Origin: Elusimicrobiota bacterium
GTDB lineage: Bacteria > CG03 > SLGR01 > JAGXOG01
Reading direction: 5' to 3'
Assembly (NCBI GenBank): GCA_027858455.1
Contig: JAQICQ010000050.1
Span: 1 to 9,593 of the forward strand
Length of the DNA stretch: 9,593 nt
A program made the translations under genes and the position numbers. The first letter of the stretch is position 1. Each line of letters opens with the position of its first letter. Positions 1 through 6,438 of this stretch are shown here, in pieces. The notes beneath the pieces were generated by a model, which searched no databases, was not told the DNA's origin, and saw only the letters and a list, made by a program, of their open reading frames with translations.

Positions 1-2
1 GA

Positions 3-35
3 GATAGGGAGGGTCTTATCGTAGTGGCTCTATAA
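3..35 (+). CDS. Possible 3' end of an upstream gene (partial)
   Basis: One frame is open from the left edge and ends at a TAA at 33-35; its visible tail would read DREGLIVVAL. The stop lies six bases before the proposed TTG start of the next gene, a spacing typical of operon neighbours. Ten codons are far too few to identify a family or prove that this is coding. The other two forward frames hit stops earlier (TAG at 22-24 and TAG at 5-7). It is listed only because it would place the barrel gene inside a longer operon. Confidence 0.25.
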   Translation, partial: DREGLIVVAL

Positions 36-41
36 AATATT

Positions 42-1550
42 TTGAAGAAATATATTTTAATTTTGTTTTTAATATTGTATTTGCTGCCGTCCGGGTACTG
101 CGTTTACGGGCCCGGAGAAGCCGACGGCGGATTACCGGGGGAGTATCTCTCCTATTTTACTTCTGCGGCGCGCGCTCAGGGTATGGGTAATGCTTATACA
201 TCAGCCGGAAATAATTCTTCAAGTATATATTTTAATCCTGCCGCTATTGCCGGCGCCGGGTTTCATAATATTGAAGCTTTATATACGCCTCTTCCGATGG
301 ACGGAAGTTTCTCTGCTTTTTTTTATTCTGCGTCATTAAATCTTAAAACCGCCGCGGGAATAGGGATAGTTGCCCTTCAATCGGGAGATGCCGTAAAACG
401 CAATATCTGGGGCGAGCAGGTGGATAAGTTTTCTTCTTCAAAGAAGGCTCTCTATATGACAGGGGCATATAGTTTCGGGGAAAAATTCGGGGGAAATATA
501 AATACGGGGCTGAATCTTAAAGTTGTAAGAGAAAGCATAGATAACAGGGAAGATTCAGGGTTAGGCATTGATGCGGGCATAAAATATATCCCCTCTGAAA
601 AATTGTCTATGGGATTTGCTCTGCAGAACATATTGTCGCCGGAATTAAAACTTAAAAATACTGCCGAAAGTTTTCCGTTAAAGTTTACAGGTGGTATATG
701 CTATGATTACCGGCCTTACGGACTTCTCCTGTCACTTGACGCGGGGTTTTATGATTTGGGAAATAGTTCAATGTTGCGCTGGGCGGCCGGCGCTGAAAAG
801 ACACTCTTTAAATATTTAAAATTAAGAGGGGGAATAAATTATAAAGAGCTGACAGCAGGCATAGGCCTTCAGACAAAGGATTTCGGGTTTTCTTACGCCG
901 CCCGGTATTCATCTCTGGGACTCTTTAGCGCAGTAAGCACATCATACCGGTTCGGGATGCTGCCTACTGCCCGTGAGCGGGAAGTAAAAAGAAGGGAAAG
1001 GATAATAGAACAAAAAGAATCAAGGTTTGATGACTGGAAAGTTGAAAGGCACAAAGTTTTTCTTAAAAACCTTGACGAAAAATATAAACTTCTGGAGGCC
1101 GAGCAGGAAACTGTGCAAAAAAGACGAAAAGAACTTGACGCCCTGGTGGACGCAGCCCTTTCGGTAAGGGGGGGGGATTTTGAAAAAGCCGAAAAACAGC
1201 TTATAGATATACTAAGCGCAAGCCCGGATAATAAAGACGCAAATACTCTGCTTTCAATAGTGCAGGAGGAACTTCAAAAAGATTTTTCTTTCAACAGGAT
1301 GATTTCAGCTTACAACAGCGGAAATTATGAGATAGCTCTGGCCGAGTCGGAAAAAGCAGATATTTCCCACCCGCAATACGAAAATGCCCGGGTTGTAGGG
1401 CTGCTTACTTCGGCCCGTTTAAATATTTTAGAAAAAAATTATTCAAAGGCCCGGCAGAACCTTAATAAACTTCTTGACTTCCGTCCGGATAACAGCGCGG
1501 CAAAAACTTTAATGAAGAAGCTTGAAAGACTTAAGGAGATAGAGAAATGA
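42..1550 (+). CDS. PorV/UPF0164-type outer-membrane barrel protein with C-terminal coiled coil and TPRs
   Basis: Residues 1-20 form a signal peptide (MKK then a hydrophobic run). Residues about 35-303 resemble the PorV/UPF0164 family of outer-membrane beta-barrels. The family hallmark, a short Gly/Asn-rich segment ending SIYFNPAAIAGAG, is at residues 43-73, followed by alternating strands up to YRFGMLP near 302-308. A charged coiled coil follows (about 309-370), then about three TPR-like helical pairs (370-490), presumably in the periplasm, where they would bind a partner. The start is TTG at 42: an in-frame TAA at 33-35 rules out anything much earlier, and TTG gives the full signal peptide, but no Shine-Dalgarno is visible. 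The gene overlaps the next by 4 bp (ATGA). A run of nine G at codons 376-379 sits exactly where coiled coil meets TPR. The barrel family is fairly sure; cargo and role are unknown. Confidence 0.8.
   Translation: MKKYILILFLILYLLPSGYCVYGPGEADGGLPGEYLSYFTSAARAQGMGNAYTSAGNNSSSIYFNPAAIAGAGFHNIEALYTPLPMDGSFSAFFYSASLNLKTAAGIGIVALQSGDAVKRNIWGEQVDKFSSSKKALYMTGAYSFGEKFGGNINTGLNLKVVRESIDNREDSGLGIDAGIKYIPSEKLSMGFALQNILSPELKLKNTAESFPLKFTGGICYDYRPYGLLLSLDAGFYDLGNSSMLRWAAGAEKTLFKYLKLRGGINYKELTAGIGLQTKDFGFSYAARYSSLGLFSAVSTSYRFGMLPTAREREVKRRERIIEQKESRFDDWKVERHKVFLKNLDEKYKLLEAEQETVQKRRKELDALVDAALSVRGGDFEKAEKQLIDILSASPDNKDANTLLSIVQEELQKDFSFNRMISAYNSGNYEIALAESEKADISHPQYENARVVGLLTSARLNILEKNYSKARQNLNKLLDFRPDNSAAKTLMKKLERLKEIEK
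1168..1176 (+). repeat. Nine-G homopolymer inside the barrel/TPR gene
   Basis: Nine consecutive G encode the end of Arg376, Gly377, Gly378 and the first base of Asp379. Loss of one G would bring a TAG within about a dozen codons, and gain of one G a TGA two codons after the tract. Either change would keep the barrel and remove the TPR tail. Tracts of this kind can slip in replication; whether this one does cannot be seen from a single sequence. Confidence 0.6.
1533..1540 (+). promoter_or_regulatory. Ribosome binding site of the TPR/HEAT gene
   Basis: AAGGAGAT lies six bases before the ATG at 1547, inside the last codons of the barrel gene. It fixes the start of the downstream gene and, with the ATGA overlap, points to translational coupling of the two proteins. 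Confidence 0.75.
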
Positions 1551-2791
1551 GAGTTAAAAACTATATAATAAAAAGTTTAACTCTTGCAGTTGTAAGTTTT
1601 ATTTTTTTAACTTTACCGGCAAGGGCAGAAAACGATGCTTACAGGGAAGGGGTAAATCATTATCTTGACGGAAATATTGTAGATGCGCTTGAATCCCTTG
1701 AAAAAGCATATAAAGAAGCTCTGGGCAACAAAGATATAAGGTCTCTTTACAGTGAGGTTATGGTGCTCAGGGCCGGTGAGTATTTTGAAAAAAAAGAATA
1801 TGAAGAAGCTTTCCGTATTATAAAGAGAGCAAAAAAAATAAAACCAAACGACCCGGAAATAGGAAAAATATATAATCTCATAGACAACAAACTCAATCCG
1901 GATAAGGTATCAATAAAATCGCCCAAAGAGTCAGAAGATGTTTTTACAGATATAAAAGAAGAAAAAGAACAAAAACGAGAAGAACGGATAAAGATTATTA
2001 AAGAGCCGCCAGAAAGACTTACCGTAAAAGAGAGAGAACTCCTCAGGCCTATTATTATCGGCGCTTCTTCTGGAAAAGACAATAATTATATAATATATTT
2101 AATCGGCGGCGCATTTCTTATGCTCTTAATTTTTGCTGTGGTATCAGTATATTTCATAAAACAGCTGGTAGCGTCTAATCGGGAAAGTCTTGAGGAGCTT
2201 TCCGAAGCTTCCGGTGAAAAAGTTAGGAAAATGGAAACGGAGATTAAAAAGCTCCGCCGGGTTAAAGAGAAAAACATAGCCGAGGAGAGAAAAAAAGAAA
2301 AAATGGTTTCGGTAAATACCCGCATAGACCGGGAAAAGATAAAAAATGAATACGCAAAACTTCTTGAACAGTCTCTGAAGTCAAAGAGCCGCGCTCCGCA
2401 GACAAAAACCGAACCGAAAATATCGGCAGAGCTTTTGCCGGATAATGGTCCCAATAATGGACCGAATAAAAATAAAGAGGCTGAGATTAAGGGGGCTTTC
2501 AGAAAATTAAAAAAGATTAATTACAATAACGCAATAAAGCTTTTAAAGAAATTCATTAAAGATAAAAATCCCTGGATAAAATTATGGGCCGCGGAACTTG
2601 CGTCCGAGATTAAACCCGAAGACGCCGTAAATCTTCTCAAAGGATTACTTTCTTCGGACGAATACCAGGTAAAAAAAAGAGCATTAAAAACATTGAGAGG
2701 GTTTCTTGATTCTAAAAACACGGCGATTTCTGTCAAGAACGAAATTGAAAATCTTATTGATTCTACGAGAAAAGATGGGTGGGTTGTATAA
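1547..2791 (+). CDS. Envelope-spanning TPR / transmembrane / coiled-coil / HEAT-like protein
   Basis: This family is not one I can name. The protein starts with a signal peptide or signal anchor (residues 1-27, cleavage likely after PARA). TPR-like helices follow at about 30-112 (DAYREGVNHYLDGNIVDALE, then EYFEKKEYEEAFRIIKRA), then a highly charged linker (120-165). One strong membrane helix at 181-204 is followed by a Lys/Glu-rich coiled coil (210-275), a Pro/Asn linker with GPNNGPNK, and two or three HEAT-like helical pairs (315-390, around WIKLWAAELASEIKPEDA). If the signal peptide is cleaved, the TPR part is periplasmic and the HEAT part cytoplasmic. The start is set by AAGGAGAT upstream and a 4-bp overlap with the barrel gene, so the two are cotranslated. 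A scaffold linking the periplasmic TPR tail of gene 1 to a cytoplasmic partner is my inference. Several A8 runs encode lysines and look unremarkable. Confidence 0.75.
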   Translation: MRVKNYIIKSLTLAVVSFIFLTLPARAENDAYREGVNHYLDGNIVDALESLEKAYKEALGNKDIRSLYSEVMVLRAGEYFEKKEYEEAFRIIKRAKKIKPNDPEIGKIYNLIDNKLNPDKVSIKSPKESEDVFTDIKEEKEQKREERIKIIKEPPERLTVKERELLRPIIIGASSGKDNNYIIYLIGGAFLMLLIFAVVSVYFIKQLVASNRESLEELSEASGEKVRKMETEIKKLRRVKEKNIAEERKKEKMVSVNTRIDREKIKNEYAKLLEQSLKSKSRAPQTKTEPKISAELLPDNGPNNGPNKNKEAEIKGAFRKLKKINYNNAIKLLKKFIKDKNPWIKLWAAELASEIKPEDAVNLLKGLLSSDEYQVKKRALKTLRGFLDSKNTAISVKNEIENLIDSTRKDGWVV

Positions 2792-2812
2792 AAAACATAA
2801 ATAATATATAAT
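2784..2812 (+). promoter_or_regulatory. Predicted sigma70-type promoter of the cyclase gene (possible leaderless start)
   Basis: TTGTAT (2784-2789) and a perfect TATAAT (2807-2812) are separated by 17 bp. The expected start of transcription, about seven bases after the -10, is 2819, next to the ATG at 2821. The -35 overlaps the final codons and stop of the preceding gene. No Shine-Dalgarno lies between 2792 and 2820, which fits a leaderless or nearly leaderless message. The 29-bp spacer is almost pure A/T, so a chance TATAAT is possible. Confidence 0.5.
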
Positions 2813-2820
2813 TTTATTTT

Positions 2821-4794
2821 ATGAAAGACTACCGTGAATTAATAAGGAAAAACCGGGCTGTAATCCTTATGTCGGCGGGAATAACATTATTTGTTATAAT
2901 GCTGAACTTTATGGGTTTCGGCGTTTCCTTAAATCATAAAATAACCGACCAGATGTTTAGAATTCGCGGGCCCCGTCCAGCGTCGGATAAGGTCTTTATA
3001 GTTGCAATAGGCGATGAAAGCGTCTCTTCTCAGGCGCTTGGAAAATGGCCGTGGCGAAGGCCGTATATAGCTTCTTTTATAAGCTGGGCAAATATTTATA
3101 ACCCGAATTCTATAATTCTTGATATCTTATTTACCGAGCCTTCCGAGGATTTTCCCAATGACGATAATCTCCTCGCCGGGGAAGCAGAAAAATCCGCCAA
3201 AACTTTCTTCCCTTTTTTTGGAATTCCCAAAACCGCTCAGGAGAGCCGGGGTTATTCTGAAAAACTCACGCCGGCCGGTAAACAGTTGTTAGAGAATATC
3301 AGTCTGGGCAGGGCTTCGGATTATCCGGACATTGAATTTATAGATACAAAATATTTAGTCATGCCCATACCAAAATTTATCAATACTACGGCCGGCTCGG
3401 GCTATGTTAACGCTATACCCGACAGTGACGGGATTACCCGCCGGATTCCACTTCTTATAAAACATCAGGATTATTTAATACCCAATATTGCTTTTTCCGG
3501 GGTCATAGATTATTACGGACTGACCGCCGGGGATATAGAGATTAAAAACAGAAATATTATATTAAATACAAAAGACAGAGTAATAGAGATACCCGTTGAC
3601 GGTAAATATCAGATGCTTATAAATCACAGGGGGAAATTTGAAGCGGACAATATTAATATGGTATCTTTTGTAGGACTTGTGGATTCGCATTTTGCCATTG
3701 AAGACGGGCTGAAACCCGGTTATGATTTAAATAAATTAAAAGACAGCATAGTCTTTCTCGGGCTTACCGCCACAGGAACTTCTGATTTAAGGCCGACTCC
3801 GTTTACACCGCTTTTTCCCATGGTGGGTGTTCTTGCAACCGGCGCGTCTAATATTAGTGAAGGCAATTTTTTGAAATCTTCTCCTGCCGGATTAAATTTT
3901 GTGCTGATATTTCTCTCTGGACTGTTGGCCCTTCTTATAACGGCTAAATTCAAGGCGATTTCTTCCGCTGTTTTAAATATAGTTTTTTTGTTTATTTACT
4001 TTGCCGGAAGTTATATTTTATTTAATAATAATTATGTAATTACAACTGTATATCCCCTGTCGGCAGTGCTCTTAATTTATGTAAGTATCACAATATATAA
4101 ATTCACAAAGGAAGAAAAACAAAAAACTGCGATAAGGGGCATGTTTCAAAGGTATGTTTCTTCCAGTGTAGTTGATGTTTTAATAGAAGACCCGGGCAAG
4201 ATTAAACTCGGCGGGGAAAGAAAGAGGCTTACTGTGTTTTTTTCCGATATTCGCGGGTTTACCTCTATGTCGGAAAATCTTTCGGCGGAAGAAGTTGTAG
4301 GTGTGCTGAATGAATACCTCACTGAAATGATAGACATAATATTTAAATATAACGGCACCCTTGATAAATTTATGGGGGATGCGGTAATGGCTATATGGGG
4401 AGCGCCGGCAGACCAGAAAAATCATGCCGAGCTTGCTCTTCGGGCGGCCTGGGATATGCGCGAAGAATTAACAAGTCTTCAGGAGCGCTGGGAGAGAGAA
4501 GGTAAAAAATCAATAGCGGTAGGAATGGGAATAAATACCGGAGATGTAGTAGTGGGTAATATGGGCTCCGACCAGTTTGCTGATTATACAGTAATAGGGG
4601 ATAATGTAAATTTAGCCGCGCGTCTTGAACAAAATGCCGGCCCCGGCCAGCTTATAATAAGTGAAGCCACCTACGAGGAAGTAAAAGATATAGCCCGGGT
4701 AAATAAACTGGCCCCCATGAAAGTCAAAGGCAAAGAAAAAGCCTTGAGTGTTTATGAAGTAACGGGGTTAAAATCCAAAAATGAGAGAGGCTGA
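2821..4794 (+). CDS. CHASE2-domain class III adenylyl cyclase
   Basis: This membrane protein converts ATP to cAMP. A first membrane helix is at residues 13-33. An extracytoplasmic CHASE2 sensor domain follows, about 37-345, with the typical IVAIGDESV and LGKWPWRRPYIA segments. Three more helices lie at about 359-375, 381-401 and 405-426, and a class III cyclase domain runs from about 466 to 650. The catalytic set is complete: metal-binding Asp476 (FSDIRGF) and Asp520 (DKFMGD), adenine-selecting Lys516, and transition-state Asn597 and Arg601 (NVNLAAR). The second purine-selecting position is Thr590 (ADYTVIGD), as in class IIIb adenylyl cyclases, a group in which bicarbonate stimulation has been described; a guanylyl cyclase would carry Glu/Cys instead. 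ATG 2821 is the only start that keeps helix 1, since an in-frame TAA lies at 2809-2811. The stop codon is the loop of the stem-loop that follows. The ligand of the CHASE2 domain is unknown. Confidence 0.93.
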   Translation: MKDYRELIRKNRAVILMSAGITLFVIMLNFMGFGVSLNHKITDQMFRIRGPRPASDKVFIVAIGDESVSSQALGKWPWRRPYIASFISWANIYNPNSIILDILFTEPSEDFPNDDNLLAGEAEKSAKTFFPFFGIPKTAQESRGYSEKLTPAGKQLLENISLGRASDYPDIEFIDTKYLVMPIPKFINTTAGSGYVNAIPDSDGITRRIPLLIKHQDYLIPNIAFSGVIDYYGLTAGDIEIKNRNIILNTKDRVIEIPVDGKYQMLINHRGKFEADNINMVSFVGLVDSHFAIEDGLKPGYDLNKLKDSIVFLGLTATGTSDLRPTPFTPLFPMVGVLATGASNISEGNFLKSSPAGLNFVLIFLSGLLALLITAKFKAISSAVLNIVFLFIYFAGSYILFNNNYVITTVYPLSAVLLIYVSITIYKFTKEEKQKTAIRGMFQRYVSSSVVDVLIEDPGKIKLGGERKRLTVFFSDIRGFTSMSENLSAEEVVGVLNEYLTEMIDIIFKYNGTLDKFMGDAVMAIWGAPADQKNHAELALRAAWDMREELTSLQERWEREGKKSIAVGMGINTGDVVVGNMGSDQFADYTVIGDNVNLAARLEQNAGPGQLIISEATYEEVKDIARVNKLAPMKVKGKEKALSVYEVTGLKSKNERG

Positions 4795-4803
4795 GCCTCT
4801 CTC
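4783..4803 (+). other. Stem-loop at the 3' end of the cyclase gene (composite element copy 1, part a)
   Basis: GAGAGAGGC pairs perfectly with GCCTCTCTC around the loop TGA, which is also the stop codon of the cyclase. The core GAGAGGCTGAGCCTCTC (4785-4801) recurs exactly at 7679-7695. Between copies the second base pair changes from A-T to T-A, which keeps the pairing and argues for a selected structure. It is followed by AAAAGAA rather than a T run, so it is not a standard intrinsic terminator. It may end or protect the cyclase message by another route. Confidence 0.75.
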
Positions 4804-4810
4804 AAAAGAA

Positions 4811-4826
4811 TGTGACAAAAGTCACA
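4811..4826 (+). promoter_or_regulatory. CRP-type operator upstream of the FecR gene
   Basis: TGTGACAAAAGTCACA is an exact match to the CRP half-site pattern TGTGA-N6-TCACA and is a full palindrome except for its AAAA centre. Its centre lies about 64.5 bp upstream of the start of transcription predicted from the TATAAT at 4871-4876. That is close to the class I activation position (near -61.5). A CRP/FNR-family protein bound to cAMP is the natural reader; no such gene is in the window. Confidence 0.72.
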
Positions 4827-4846
4827 GACATGTAATTTTAAAAGAG

Positions 4847-4876
4847 TTAGTATGTTATTGAGAGTTTTAGTATAAT
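4847..4876 (+). promoter_or_regulatory. Predicted promoter of the FecR/barrel operon
   Basis: A perfect -10, TATAAT (4871-4876), is preceded at 18 bp by a poor -35, TTAGTA (4847-4852). A strong -10 with a poor -35 is what an activator-dependent promoter usually looks like, and it matches the CRP-type site upstream. The -10 lies inside the palindrome TAGTATAATACTA (4868-4880). Confidence 0.55.
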
Positions 4877-4902
4877 ACTATTAATAAAAGCAGAAAATAT
4901 TT

Positions 4903-4910
4903 AAGGAGGT
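4903..4910 (+). promoter_or_regulatory. Strong ribosome binding site of the FecR gene
   Basis: AAGGAGGT is fully complementary to the usual end of 16S rRNA and lies four bases before the ATG at 4915. It is the best Shine-Dalgarno in the window, so high translation is likely once the promoter is active. Confidence 0.8.
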
Positions 4911-4914
4911 TGTT

Positions 4915-6408
4915 ATGAAAATAAAAATAAAGATATTATCAATGGCTTGTCTGATGCTGGCTGTTACTGTTAACGGATACGGGGAAGTCGCAAAGATAGC
5001 AAGTTTAAAAGGAACGGTGGAGTTTTTAAGGCCTCCGTCCCCGGAGTGGTCTGCGGCCTCGGTCTCTTTTTCTTTAGAAAGGGGTGACCGCCTGAAGACC
5101 GGCGCCGACGGCGAAGTGTCAATTGCGTTTACTTCCGGACATACCGCTAATCTCGGGCCGAAGAGCGATATAGCTATAAAAATTGCCACGGCTGATGATA
5201 CCCGGATGGACCTATTTAAAGGCAAGCTTCGTTCAAAGGTGAAAAAACTAAGTAAAAACCAGGGATATGAAATCAGCACGCCCCAGGCTGTCTGCGCTGT
5301 AAGGGGAACAGAATTTGAAGTTTCTCTTTCAGATAATATGACCAGCGTAAAGGTGTTTGAGGGAATTGTCCAGGCGCGTGAAATGGTTACGGGCGAATCG
5401 GTAAATATTAATGCGGGACAGTATTCTAATATAACTAAAGAGTCCAACCCGACCGATCCTCAAAAAATGGAAGACGAAAAGGCAGATGACAAAGCAGACA
5501 AATCGGAATCTTCTCTTCAGAATTCTTCAAAAGAGCAAATAAGAAACGAAATGTTTGAGGAAATATCCCGCGACGCGGTTCTATCGCGCGCCGCCGAGGA
5601 AATTAAAAAAGCCGAATACGAAACCGGCAAGGCAATGATAGACGCTCATGGTTACCGGGTGCGGCTTGAAGAGTACGTTGTACGCCCTGAGGGAATAGAT
5701 AACGAGTTTAAGTATGTTGTCTTAAATGAGAGAAAGGAAAGATTTGATTTCGGTAAGATAAATTTTGAGTTTAATAAGGCATTGCCCGAAGATTTAACCG
5801 ATGCTACTGCGGGAATGTTTTATTCTAAATCAGCAGAAAAACCGGATTGGATACTTACAGAGCTGTTATCGGTTATGTCCAACACTAAAGACCTGGTAAA
5901 AGAGGATGCCTCAGGCGGGGATATGCTGGCCGACGCAAACGGCAACTGGAACCACTATTTCGGCAGTTATGAATTTTCCATAAAAGGCCAGGATAAGGCC
6001 GAAAAGATTTTGTGGGAGCAGACTGCCGGCAATACCGGAGGGAGCTATGAAGACCTTACTTTAAGCACGGTCTATCTTGAAGATCCTTCAGTGCCTGAGC
6101 CTGAAAGCAAGACTAACTCCCCGTCCGGTACCGACGCATTTCACAGGTATACAAAAGACACCTACAGTGACGGCACCTGGATTTCCGCCGAAGACTACCT
6201 TATAGACGACGAAGGTGATATACAGACATCGCAGGATTTGGCGGATAATTTTTCTTCCGGAATAGGCGGAAACTTAAATGACTATCTGGCAAAACTTAAT
6301 TTTGAAAGAAAGTATGAGAGTTCCGAATTTGACGGCAGGGATATAGACCTGGTCTTTTCCACAAAACTGCTTTTGGATTCGGGCATGATTTCAATGGGAG
6401 TTGAATAA
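4915..6408 (+). CDS. Exported FecR-domain protein with a novel C-terminal region
   Basis: A signal peptide covers residues 1-23 (basic start, hydrophobic core, NGYG then EVA). A FecR domain lies at about 30-170. Its signature parts are GDRLKTGADGEVSIAF (57-72) and ISTPQAVCAVRGTEFEV (120-136), and the extracytoplasmic FecR fold ends near the QAREMVTG segment. Unlike the classical anti-sigma FecR, it has no cytoplasmic N-terminal part and no membrane anchor, so it is probably a free periplasmic or surface protein. An acidic, low-complexity linker (176-205, rich in D, E, K and S) and a helical stretch (205-242) lead to about 250 residues I cannot assign, rich in acidic and aromatic residues. The gene follows the cyclase by 120 bp and precedes the barrel gene by 30 bp, so genes 4 and 5 probably form an operon. 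Ligand binding or a structural role at the surface is inference. Confidence 0.82.
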   Translation: MKIKIKILSMACLMLAVTVNGYGEVAKIASLKGTVEFLRPPSPEWSAASVSFSLERGDRLKTGADGEVSIAFTSGHTANLGPKSDIAIKIATADDTRMDLFKGKLRSKVKKLSKNQGYEISTPQAVCAVRGTEFEVSLSDNMTSVKVFEGIVQAREMVTGESVNINAGQYSNITKESNPTDPQKMEDEKADDKADKSESSLQNSSKEQIRNEMFEEISRDAVLSRAAEEIKKAEYETGKAMIDAHGYRVRLEEYVVRPEGIDNEFKYVVLNERKERFDFGKINFEFNKALPEDLTDATAGMFYSKSAEKPDWILTELLSVMSNTKDLVKEDASGGDMLADANGNWNHYFGSYEFSIKGQDKAEKILWEQTAGNTGGSYEDLTLSTVYLEDPSVPEPESKTNSPSGTDAFHRYTKDTYSDGTWISAEDYLIDDEGDIQTSQDLADNFSSGIGGNLNDYLAKLNFERKYESSEFDGRDIDLVFSTKLLLDSGMISMGVE

Positions 6409-6411
6409 TTA

Positions 6412-6418
6412 AAAGGAG
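6412..6418 (+). promoter_or_regulatory. Unusually distant Shine-Dalgarno before the barrel gene
   Basis: AAAGGAG ends 20 bases before the ATG at 6439, well outside the usual 5-10. An in-frame TAA at 6433-6435 means no ATG, GTG or TTG start can lie nearer to it. Either the AT-rich leader (6419-6438) is bound by other means, or translation depends on ribosomes arriving from the FecR gene 30 bp upstream. Confidence 0.45.
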
Positions 6419-6438
6419 TAAATAATAAAAGATAATTT

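Larger units (their letters stand above)
4783..4830 (+). repeat. Composite intergenic element, copy 1
   Basis: The unit is stem-loop, eight-base spacer, then GTGACAAAAGTCACAGACA (4812-4830). The second unit is at 7677-7723. Two blocks of 17 and 19 bases are identical between the copies, while the spacers and flanks are not alike. Both copies directly follow a stop codon and precede a gene for an exported protein. Confidence 0.85.

Noticed and set aside
42..110. Lipoprotein signal in the barrel gene (Cys20)
   Set aside because: The residues before the cysteine are SGY, which does not fit a lipobox; a standard signal peptide is more likely.
2869..2871. Internal ATG (Met17) as the start of the cyclase
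   Set aside because: It would cut the first membrane helix, has no Shine-Dalgarno, and ignores the well-placed promoter before 2821.
4201..4770. Guanylyl cyclase specificity for gene 3
   Set aside because: Guanylyl cyclases carry Glu and Cys at the purine-selecting positions; here they are Lys516 and Thr590, which point to ATP.
4783..4830. The element as an ordinary Rho-independent terminator or a riboswitch
   Set aside because: Neither hairpin is followed by a T run of useful length, and there is no multi-helix junction or known aptamer consensus. The second block fits a protein-binding palindrome better.
4881..5447. A long antisense open frame (188 codons) opposite the FecR gene
   Set aside because: It lies wholly antisense to a gene with clear signal peptide and FecR motifs, has no Shine-Dalgarno or family likeness, and its composition is what the complement of an alpha/beta protein would give. 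The other minus-strand frames (1747-2736, 3720-4425, 6282-6500, 8373-8600) fail for the same reasons.
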